DNA of 64,000 nt from Moringa oleifera. Its lineage: Eukaryota; Streptophyta; Magnoliopsida; Brassicales; Moringaceae. Location of the stretch: positions 1,984,001-2,048,000 of the forward strand of contig JAJFZO010000889.1 in the NCBI GenBank assembly GCA_021397835.1, in the 5' to 3' direction. The first letter of the stretch is position 1; the number at the start of each line of letters is the position of its first letter. Of the stretch, positions 54,601-64,000 are shown piece after piece. The position numbers were made by a program, and so were the translations under genes. The notes below the pieces were generated by a model, which made no database searches, had not been told where the DNA came from, and worked only from the letters and a program-made list of their open reading frames with translations.

Positions 54601-56351
54601 TCAGTTTGCAGTTGGGTAGAGATGTTGAGGCAATCGGGGCACAGCCCTTAATTTCAAAGGCTTAGCAAGAAAGAGGTCTGCTTCTGCCTCGCTTAGATCA
54701 ACATGAGAAGCTTTGCCCGGTGCATTCCATGTAAAGCCTTGAACAAGCCTTGCTAGCAACATGGTGGTCATGAGGGTGCCTAGCGAGGCTGCAACACAAC
54801 CACGCCTGCCGGTGCTAAAGGATATGAAGCGCAAATCATGCTCCGTCAGCGCCACCTCCAAGCACTCCTTTAGGTGGCGCTCTGGCCTGAACTTGGTTGG
54901 TTCATCCCATACATCAGGGTTCCGCCCAAGTCCGTAGCGACTCAAGATCACGTGGCTGCCCTTGGGGATGAAGTAGCCAGCAACAGTGGTGTCTGCCAAG
55001 GCCACATGAGGTATATTGAAGGGTGCGACTGGGTGGAGCCGGAAACCTTCTCTGATGCATGCTTTTGTGTAGTTGAGTTTCGGGATATCGGATTCTTGGA
55101 CTAGTCTGTCCTTTCCGACCACACTGTCAATTTCCTCCACAGCTTTCTGAAGGATCTCAGGTTGATTTACCATCTCTCCCAGAATCCATTCCACTGCGTT
55201 TGCTGGATTATCTACTGCTGCTACCATTAGCTCCTGCATTCGTTTGTCTCTTTAGTAATGTAATTTCGAGCTGCAGGGCATAGAGGACAATGAAAGAAAT
55301 GATAATTCAACAAGGTAAAACGACTCACCCAACATTGCGCCTTGATTTCCTCCGTTGTCAGCAGCGGCTGGCCATTGGTATCCTTCAAGGTGATGAGGAC
55401 ATCAAGGAAGTCTTCAACCTCCTTCCCGTTAGAGTTGCCATCCCTCCGTTGTTTAATCCTCTCATTTATAACAGGATCATGGTACTTGTCAATGGTTTGC
55501 TTAGCCTCCTTCACTATCTTCTCATGGCCGTCCAAATCAAGCCCTAGCGACCAAGGCAAGAAATCAGAGATGCAGAAAGCATTGACGTAAATGAGGCTAG
55601 TGAAGAGAGCATCAACATGCTCTATCTCGTCAACTCCTGGGCTCCCATCTGGCATCGGCTCCCCAAAGTATCTGTTGCCGAACAACAGCTTCCTGATCAC
55701 ATTTCCAGTGTAGCACCTGGTCACAATTCTCAAGTCCACATTGTCAGAGTTCGTGGACTGATTGTGGATGCACTTGAGGAGATTGTCAGCCTCCTCAGCT
55801 CTCTTGTCGTGCATCCACTGTTGCCTCGCAGTACAAATTATCTCCGTCGTCAACACCCTTCTCATCTTCTTCCATTGATCCCCATACGGCGCAAAAGCAG
55901 CGCTTAAGAAACCACGGCTAAAGGTGTAAGAGGCAAAGGAAAGTAATGATCTTGATTGAAAGATTGTGTCCTGGTTCTTTAAGAACTCTCGAGCAATCTT
56001 CGGACATGTAACAGGAATGACATGAGTGTTGCCTAGACGAAAACAGGCTATGTTGGTGTTGTTCTCCTTCATAAAGCGGTGAATCCATCGAAATGCAGGC
56101 TTGTTGCGGCGCATATCTGGGACACTGCCTATAACTGGCCAAGGGATTGGCCCGGGCGGCAGTGGAGCTTGCTTGTTGCTGCCCTTACCTTGGTTGGGTT
56201 TCTGGGGAGAGCTTAATCTTTTTGTTATCAGTATCAACATCACCATGAAAATAACAGCCTGGAAGGTGGCGAAGCAAGCACTCAGAACGGGCGTGGTGCT
56301 TGCAGCGACGGGCCATTTTAAGAGCCCCAGAGGATTCAAGGTGAGAGACAT
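54601..56351 (-). CDS. CYP79 cytochrome P450, copy 4 (CYP79D-like), 551 aa
   Basis: Exon 1 56,351-55,329, exon 2 55,233-54,601, intron 95 bp, phase 0. The start is the Met at 56,351 (MSLTLN). The in-frame ATG at 56,456 lies in the TATA box, as in copy 3. Membrane anchor, hinge [17 protein letters not shown]403/R406 (REGFR), PERH (preceded by Arg, FRPERH) and heme Cys487 are all present. Private changes include NLLKCIHN at 190-197, Asn226 for Lys (FGNRYFG), Ser268 in place of Leu (FLPWSLG), and NERIKQRR at 296-303. Charge- and size-changing replacements outside the core motifs are more common than in copies 3 and 5. The frame is intact and the enzyme is probably functional, but relaxed constraint is possible. 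Residues 242-249 (EIEHVDAL) match copy 1 and not copies 2, 3 and 5. Confidence 0.94.
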
Positions 56352-56455
56352 GGTTACAAGCTTGAAGAAGAGAGGGAGATCTTGGCTGTGCTTTAGAACA
56401 TGCACTTTACACCTAGCCTTCCTCTTTATCGAACTTGTGCATATTGTGCTTCCCA

Positions 56456-56461
56456 TTTATA
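56456..56461 (-). promoter_or_regulatory. TATA box, CYP79 copy 4
   Basis: CTATAAATGG on the minus strand, 110 bases upstream of the chosen ATG. Confidence 0.85.
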
Positions 56462-56469
56462 GGAGTTCC

Positions 56470-58859
56470 ACGGAGACAGATAAGGGCGTTATCGTAACTT
56501 CCACATGTAAATATCATTTAAAAAAGAAAGAAAATAAGGAGAAGAAAGTGAACAAGCTTGCTTGGGCACTGTCGAATCACGTCGCCAACGACAAAAAGGA
56601 AATACAAGTATGATGCTTTCTTGCCTTTTTTTTTAACGTTAAAATTATTTATTAAAAAATTAAAAATTATATAATAAATAGATATAATCCAACCTTTTTT
56701 TTTCACTTATAAACTGTTATTTTTACTATTATTAGACAGAGTTAATGTTTTACCTACTTAGTTTTCATTTTTTCAGTTTTTTATTAATTTTTGAGTGATA
56801 AACGTGTTATGTAGTTTTTTGATAACGTTTTAGTTTCTCCCAAAGGAAATAACAGTAATAAAATCATTTAAAATAATTGATGTAATTTAAACAATAAATA
56901 ATAAGAAAAAAGAACCCCATGATTTGCTTCTTTTTAATAATATCTAACTCTTTCATTATCCTAACACAAGTTTTAAAAATGAAATTAAAACTAACAACTT
57001 AATTAAAATAACAATTTTTATGAACAAGCAAATAATTTTACAAATACTCAAATTTTTAATGTAATACTATTGATAATACAATTTTTTTTAAAAAAATGAA
57101 AATAAGATCAATAAAATTTTATTAACATTCAAATATGTTCTTAAAAAATAAAAAATTGACAAGTTAATGTCATATAAAATCTTATTGTTTAGCTTATATT
57201 ATCAAATAAATTTTAATATTCATAAAGTTACCATTAAACTCTAATCTATCAAATTGGATTAAATTAAATTTTAACAAAAAATTTAAAAATTAAATATATT
57301 CAACTTAAAATTTTACGGATATTAAAAAAATATTAAAGCTGTTGTTATAAAAAATTCTAAACTCCAAGCAATAAAAATTTATGTTTAAAATTTATACTAT
57401 CAAAATTTTGAAAATTTACAAAATTAAATATTAAATAAAAAATTATTCAAATTTAAGAGATGGACTTGAAATATAGTGAAGAATTTATTTAAATCATTTT
57501 GGAGATATTTCAATAATCAAAATACTCTTAATTTTTTATAACTACTTGAAGTAAAGTTTAATTTAGACTAAATTAATAGATAAAAATTTGTTACTTTTTT
57601 AATATAAGGATTTGGCTAGTACCATGAGACAAACAGTAAGGTTTTATATATACTCTTTACTCTAGATCAATCATCTCATTCATTGAAAAATACTAAGGTA
57701 AATGTTATTTTATACCCTAAATTTTATACACTCTCTAATCAAATCTTAATTTTTAAAATGTTAATGAATAAACTTTCATCTATTAATTTTGTCTAAATTA
57801 TTTAGTGAAAATAATTGTTAAAAATCAATGATATTATTATTATTAATAAAAAATTTTGAAAATTATAATAAATTCTAAACTTTGAATTGGACACATTTAT
57901 GAAAAATTTTAAGTTAAAATTTGTATCTACAATTTGAATATCGTTAATTTTTAAATTTTTTGATAAGATTCAATTTGATTTAAATTGATAGATTGCCATT
58001 TGTTTGAAAATATTTTAAAAGTTAAGCTTAATTGAAAGAAGAGTAAAATTCAAAATTTTAAATGATATTGGTCTTTCTTGTAAAGCTTCTTGAAAGCCTT
58101 ATAAGTTAAAGTGATTGTAAAAATTTTATAATTAATAATTTGCTATTTTACATTGTCATGTAAAAGCGTTTTACAATCGTGAAAAAGAATTTGTATATTT
58201 TATTGTAGTGCCTTAATTGATCTTCAATGAGCCGTAGTTTTGCTTTTGTTATTCCCTGGACTTGATGGATTAGTTTTAACTAAGGTTTATCAAGAATTTG
58301 GTATAATTTCCGTCTAACATACTTTAACCTAATCAATTTGATAAATAGTCTAGGCATAAACAATTTGTTTAATAAATGAATTGAATTTGAATGATTTTTT
58401 GTTTTTTAATTAGTGTTAATGTTTTTAAACAATAGATTAAACAAAATAAATGAATTTTGTTTTATTTTTTATAAATATAAACATTAAATTAAATTTTTTC
58501 TCTCTCCTTAAAAATGTTAAATGCTTCATATCAATAATAATAAAAAAAAAAAAGCTTCACCATAAAAAATATAATTGGCGTCCTTAATTAAACCTCATCA
58601 TTAGTAATTGATCCAGATAAGCTGTGTAATGATGTATCATAAGGATGAAAAATATAATAATCAGATCACTATAGAATTTTAAGACATAGAGAAAAATTAT
58701 ATAAAACTTTTAACCATACTCTATGTTACCAACCCAACTTTGATGTTTAAAAGTTGACAAATTGAATCCTGAACTATAAATTTGGATCAAATTGAATTTT
58801 ATCAAAAATTTTAAAAATTAAAAAATTTTAAATTGAGGATCTCATATAATAAATTTTTT
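56470..58859. other. Intergenic between CYP79 copies 4 and 5
   Basis: Up to about 56,790 it resembles the 5' flanks of copies 3 and 5 (attatataataaatagatataatcc block near 56,665). The remainder is AT-rich with no recognisable gene. Confidence 0.55.
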
Positions 58860-60094
58860 TAAATATTAAAAATATATATTTAAACTTTCATCACAAACAA
58901 AAATTAGAATTTTTTTAAAATTGAAAGTATTTTTAAAAAATTTAAAATAAAAAAAATACCTTGTGAGTCGAAAATTGTTCAAACTTTAAGAATGAACTCC
59001 AAAATAAAGTATAACATTTATTTGAGTTATTATTTAAAGATTCTAATAATAAAAATACTTTTAAATTTTTATAATCGTTTGAGTTAAACTTTAATTTTAT
59101 CAAAATTGATTGTTTATAATTTGATTTATTATTTTTTAAAATATCAATATTTATTTGATAATATAAAATATAATTTTACGATTTTACGTAATTTTTATCC
59201 CAAAACATTTAACTTTAAAAATTAAAAGATTACTTTTGTTAATTGTTGTACAACCGTCAATTAAAAAAAAAAAGGAACCAATCAAAAATGTAATTTTTCA
59301 TCCATTCTTGAAATATTTCTAGCCATTGATATAAATCACAATTTTAAAACTTTCATCCAAAATCAATTTGAACTGTCACGTGAAATCTAATTTTACTACA
59401 ATTTAAATTAATAAAAAAATTTATTATTTATTTATTTATTTTAATTATATATATAGTTTTAAAAAGATCTACCAACTCGATGAGGTTTATGATATTTTCT
59501 AATGATATGTATAGCTTTTATCAATACTCCTCTTTTGACAATTCAAATAGGCGAAATTGGGGAATTCATAAATTTCTCTATAGAGGTCAAATTTCCCTTG
59601 GAGAGCTTACCTACACCAGTTTAATTTTCTTTTAGGCATGAGCTAGGCTGGTTTTTGGTGGACTGTTTTATTGTCCTTTACTTAGAGTAGGAGCCGAGCA
59701 GCTGGGTTTGTTATTGATTCAAAAATTTATTCACTTTCCCTTAGGTTTCAAATCGGAATGAGAAGCAGTGGTGCCCAGAATCAGGTATGAGATGGGCATC
59801 ATGGGAATCTTGTAGGTCATATATCAGTCAAATGGTGATGTTTGATATGTCTGCCACTTCATTCGCGAGGATTGTGTCAGCACCAATATTATAATGTATA
59901 TATTGTCAGAAATCTATTGAACAAGACTGGCAATGAAGACAAAAGAGAGGATACTTTGGACAAATACACAGCCAACGCATGTCAGTTGAAACACTTAAGT
60001 CTCAAGGGGCATGTCGTGTTATTCCCGGCCACCACACTACGATATTTATATTCTCCAACATAACCGAATTATTTTAGGTCTAACCTTGCAAACA
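58860..60094. repeat. Duplicated 3' flank of CYP79 copy 5
   Basis: It is composite: 58,860-59,400 matches 37,020-37,570 (copy 3 side), 59,440-59,800 matches 53,940-54,300 (copy 4 side), and 59,850-60,094 matches both. No coding content is visible. Confidence 0.85.
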
Positions 60095-61845
60095 TCAGTT
60101 TGCAGTTGGGTAGAGATGTTGAGGCAATCGGCGCACAGCCCTTAATTTCAAGGGCTTAGCAAGAAAGAGTTCTGCTTCTGCCTCGCTTAGATCAACATGA
60201 GAAGCTTTGCCCGGTGCATTCCATGTAAAGCCTTGAACAAGCCTTGCTAGCAACATGGTGGTCATGAGGGTGCCTAGCGAGGCTGCAATACAACCACGCC
60301 TGCCAGTGCTAAAGGATATGAAGCGCAAATCATGCTCCGTCAGCGCCACCTCCAAGCATTCCTTTAGGTGGCGCTCTGGCTTGAACTTGGTTGGCTCATC
60401 CCATACATCAGGGTTCCGCCCAAGTCCGTAGCGACTCAAGATCACGTGGCTGCCCTTGGGGATGAAGTAGCCAGCAACCGTGGTGTCTGTCAAGGCCACA
60501 TGAGGTACATTGAAGGGTGCCACTGGGTGGAGGCGGAAAGCTTCTCTGATGCATGCTTTTGTGTAGTTGAGTTTCGGGATATCGGATTCTTGGACTAGTC
60601 TGTCCTTCCCGACCACACTGTCAATTTCCTCCACAGCTTTCTGAAGGATCTCAGGTTGATTTACCATCTCTCCCAGAATCCATTCCACTGCGTTTGCTGG
60701 ATTATCTACTGCTGCTACCATTAGCTCCTGCATTCGTTTGTCTCTTTAGTAATGTAATTTCGAGCTACAGGGCATACAGGATAATGAAATCAATGATAAT
60801 TCAACAAGGTAAAAAGACTCACCCAACATTGCGCCTTGATTTCCTCTGTTGTCAGCAGCGGCTGGCCATTGGTATCCTTCAAGGTGATGAGGACATCAAG
60901 GAAGTCTTCAACCTCCTTCCCGTTAGAGTTGCCATCCCTCCATTGCTTAATCCTCTCATCTATAACAGGATCATGGTACTTGTCAATGGTTTGCTTAGCC
61001 TCCTTCACTATCTTCTCATGGCCGTCCAAATCAAGCCCTAGCAACCAAGGCAAGAAATCAGAGATGCAGAAAGCATTGACGTAAATGAGGCTAGTGAAGA
61101 GAGCTTCAACATGGTCTATCTCGTCGACTCCTGGGCTCCCATCCGGCATCGGCTCCCCAAAGTATCTCTTGCCGAACAACAGCTTCCTGATCACATTTCC
61201 AGTGTAACACCTGGTCACAATTCTCAAGTCCACATTGTCAGAGTTCGTGGACTGATTGTAGACGTACTTGACGAGATTGTCAGCCTCCTCAGCTCTCTTG
61301 TCGTGCATCCACTGTTGCCTCGCAGTACAAATTATCTCCGTCGTCAACACCCTTCTCATCTTCTTCCATTGATCCCCATACGGCGCAAAAGCAGCGCTTA
61401 AGAAACCACGGCTAAAGGTGTAAGAGGCAAAGGAAAGTAATGATCTTGATTGAAAGATTGTGTCCTGGTTCTTTAAGAACTCTCGAGCAATCTTCGGACA
61501 TGTAACAGGAATGACATGAGTGTTGCCTAGACGAAAACAGGCTATGTTGGTGTTGTTCTCCTTCATAAAGCGGTGAATCCATCGAAATGCAGGCTTGTTG
61601 CGGCGCATATCTGGGACACTGCCTATAACTGGCCAAGGGATTGGCCCGGGCGGCAGTGGAGCTTGCTTGTTGCTGCCCTTACCTTGGTTGGGTTTCTGGG
61701 GAGAGCTTAATCTTTTTGTTATCAGTATCAACATCACCATGAAAATAACAGCCTGGAAGGTGGCGAAGCAAGCACTCAGAACGGGCGTGGTGCTCGCAGC
61801 GACGGGCCATTTGAAGAGCCCCAGAAGATTCAAGGTGAGAGACAT
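60095..61845 (-). CDS. CYP79 cytochrome P450, copy 5 (CYP79D-like), 551 aa, mosaic
   Basis: Exon 1 61,845-60,823, exon 2 60,727-60,095, intron 95 bp, phase 0. The start is Met at 61,845; the ATG at 61,950 lies in the TATA box. [10 protein letters not shown]403/R406 (REAFR), PERH and heme Cys487 are all intact. Residues 3 to about 152, including the membrane anchor and substrate recognition site 1, match copy 4 almost completely. From residue 192 to the end the protein matches copy 3 (LVKYVYN, FGKRYFG, DHVEALF, FKPERH, GCIAAS, AEAELF). The leader upstream of the ATG is again copy-3-like. This is what a gene-conversion tract of roughly 0.5 kb would leave. Private changes are Leu7, Phe11 and Arg at 540 in place of Pro (RAVRRLP). 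Confidence 0.95.
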
Positions 61846-61949
61846 GGTTACAAGCTTGATGAAGAGTGGGAGATCTTGGCTGTGCTTTAGAGCATGCACT
61901 TTGCACTTAGCCTCCCTGTTTATCGAGCTTGTGCATATTGTGCTTCCCA

Positions 61950-61955
61950 TTTATA
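61950..61955 (-). promoter_or_regulatory. TATA box, CYP79 copy 5
   Basis: CTTATAAATGG on the minus strand, 110 bases upstream of the chosen ATG. The base before TATAAA is T rather than C. Confidence 0.8.
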
Positions 61956-62052
61956 AGAGTTCCACGAGAAGGATAAGGGCGTTATGGTCACTTCGACATG
62001 TAAGAAAGAAAATAAGGAAAAGGCAGTGGACGAGCTTGCTTGGCTTACCGTA

Positions 62053-62874
62053 GGCCGTCTCCAAGGAAGACGGTAAAACGGCATTTTGCCGTTAAAAACA
62101 AAGTGAAACCGTCTCCAACGAGATCGCAAATTAATCTCTTTAATTTAATTTTTTTATAAATTATTTTTTTAAAAGTTTTAAATTAAAAATATTTTTAATC
62201 AATAACTTAATAAATATATAATATTATTAAAAAAATTATACCATTGAAAATATTTCATCAAAATCTTTAAAATAAGATCAATATTTAATATATTATTTTA
62301 TTTTATTTAAATTATTATTAATAATAATTTATTTATTTAATAATAAAATTATATATATTATTAAAATTATTATTTAAAAATTTAAAATAATTTATAATTT
62401 ATAATATAATTTAAATTTTTGCATGAACATGATAAAAATAAATTTTTTTCAATTGATAACACAGTATAATAAATATAACAACACATTAACGATTACAACT
62501 TAAACTGAAATTACAACATTAATTAAAATTAAAATACTTTAACAATAATAAACTAACCTTAGAACTATTTAGAATGTGGAAAAGTCATCTCCACTCACTC
62601 TTTCAGATTGATGATCTCGACCTCGTTTTGTATAAATTTTTATTTGTTCATTTCGAATAACTTCACGTAAAATATTGCACAAAATATTTATAAATTAATG
62701 ACTATTAAAAATATTTTTATTGATAATTATTATTTATATTATTAAAATAATATTATAACACCAATTTGATGTAAATGGATTGAAGATAAAAAAAAATTTG
62801 GTGTTAGAATATTCTAAAAAAAAATTTTAACACCAAATTAATGTTAAATTTAATGTATAAGATTGAAGATGGCC
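62053..62874. mobile_element. PIF/Harbinger-like non-autonomous element in the copy 5 upstream region
   Basis: An 822-bp AT-rich segment absent from the same place upstream of copy 3, where the site reads ccTTAatac at 39,811-39,819. Ends are GGCCGTCTCCAA and, inverted, GGCCATCTTCAA, matching at 10 of 12 bases. The 3-bp flanks are GTA on the left and TTA on the right, consistent with a TTA target duplication with one mutated base. TWA duplications and GGCC-type ends are typical of PIF/Harbinger and Tourist-like MITEs. No transposase frame is seen. It lies about 95 bp upstream of the copy 5 TATA box. Confidence 0.85.
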
Positions 62875-62879
62875 TTAGT

Positions 62880-64000
62880 ACACTTTTCATTATAGGCACT
62901 ATCGAATCATGTTTTCCACCGACAAAACGGAAATAGCGGCATGGTGCTTTCGTGCTTTCCTGGGTCCTAGGTTTAAGGTTGAAACTAGTTATTAAAAAAT
63001 TAAAAATTATATAATAAATAGATATAATCCTACCTTCTTTTTTTTTGCCAATTTTAAATTGTTTTTTTTTCTATTATTATACAGAGCTAACGTTTTACCA
63101 ACTTAGTTTTCTTTTTTTTTGGTTTTTTAAAAATTATATATGCATCACATTTGAAAATTAATTATAGGAACGATTTGTGGCATAATGCCTGATTGTTCTT
63201 GATGGTAATGATAATCAAATAATTTTTTTTATTTTTTTGCTGTGCAAGTATTTAAGCACCTTGCCTACGCCACCTATTTACCTATCACAATGCAAATTAA
63301 GCAATGTGGTGCATGCATAACGTTGCAGGCCTTTCCCGGTATTTACTCATTGTTTTCCTGTTTGTGCTCAGCACATGTCAGCGTCATCTTTCGATATTCA
63401 ATTCTTTTTTAGTCTAGGAGTTAGAAATTTGAGTTAGAAATTTGACAAAGAAGGCGGAAGTACTGAGGTTCCAAGATGATGCTGAAATAGAAGCATCTAA
63501 GAGTAAACGGTATGCTTGAACCGCAGCATGCCTATCTTGAACGGCCCAAGTGGGACCGCAGAAAGTGGAACGATTGTCTCTCTTTCTTAGTGGCAAAGTA
63601 CTTTTCTTTCAGTGAAGCTACTTAACATGCTATTTCAACCAAGAAACATTAGTTCTGGACGATATTACGTGGAAAGCTTCATGAATTTGTCATAACTCGA
63701 ATGTAACGTTCTAAATGACGTCTCGATTTCTTATTTTTGGTCATATAGTTTAATTTTCAACGTTATGAATTTATGCAAAAGTGGCTCTTTTCTGATCTCT
63801 CATGTGCATTAATGTTGACCCAAAAGATTGCTTATATTCCCTCAACATCTTAGTTAGCAACTCCTGTTAGGTCATTTCTTTCACCTTTTTGTTCACATTT
63901 TGGACATATCGCTTAAGATCATAACCTTCGTGAACTTTTGGTGGGACTCAGTTAAGTTATATATTCCATTTAATCGATTGGATTTGGTTTTTATTTTTAT
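62880..64000. repeat. Duplicated 5' flank of CYP79 copy 5, uninterrupted
   Basis: Collinear with 39,820-40,848 and then 49,732-49,811. It therefore shows the empty site of the retroelement insert at 63,872-63,920. A 60-codon minus-strand open frame at 63,414-63,596 is broken in the paralogous copy, so it is not called as a gene. The homology runs off the window end. Confidence 0.9.

Overview
The window is nuclear DNA of a flowering plant, most likely a eudicot. It is AT-rich, its genes carry GT..AG introns, and long gene-free stretches hold decayed plant transposons (Mutator-like, hAT, CACTA, PIF/Harbinger, LINE, Ty3/gypsy). I cannot name the species from sequence alone.

Layout. 1-6,000 is AT-rich DNA without a gene I can support. 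6,020-12,825 holds a decayed Mutator-like element of the Kaonashi type: a Ulp1-protease-like gene on + and a MULE transposase on -, converging. 13,830-22,300 is mostly gene-poor. 22,492-25,609 (+) is a complete seven-exon adenylyl-sulfate (APS) kinase gene. From 27,330 to 61,845 there are five intact, head-to-tail two-exon cytochrome P450 genes of the CYP79 family (closest by recollection to CYP79D), all on the minus strand. Each encodes 551 residues, with a phase-0 intron at the same place and a TATA box about 105-110 bases upstream of the ATG. Copies 1 and 2 form one subgroup and copies 3, 4 and 5 another. Flanking DNA was duplicated together with the genes.

Transposons have broken up the array. 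A CACTA transposase fragment lies between copies 1 and 2. An 8.8-kb Ty3/gypsy-derived insert in the 5' flank of copy 3 (40,849-49,682) is built as three segments in alternating orientation and is bounded by a perfect 49-bp direct repeat. Its empty site is visible in the paralogous flank of copy 5. LINE and hAT remnants follow. An 822-bp PIF/Harbinger-like non-autonomous element sits in the upstream region of copy 5, also with a readable empty site (copy 3).

Function. CYP79 enzymes convert amino acids to aldoximes in the endoplasmic reticulum, the first step towards cyanogenic glucosides, glucosinolates, nitriles or volatile aldoximes. No CYP71/CYP83, CYP736 or UGT partner lies in the window, so product and pathway are open. 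APS kinase makes PAPS, the sulfate donor. Its closeness to the CYP79 array is suggestive only if this plant makes sulfated aldoxime-derived products. The most notable signals are a gene-conversion-like mosaic in CYP79 copy 5, the alternating-orientation retroelement insert with its 49-bp target duplication, and the Kaonashi-type MULE carrying a catalytically dead Ulp1-like gene.
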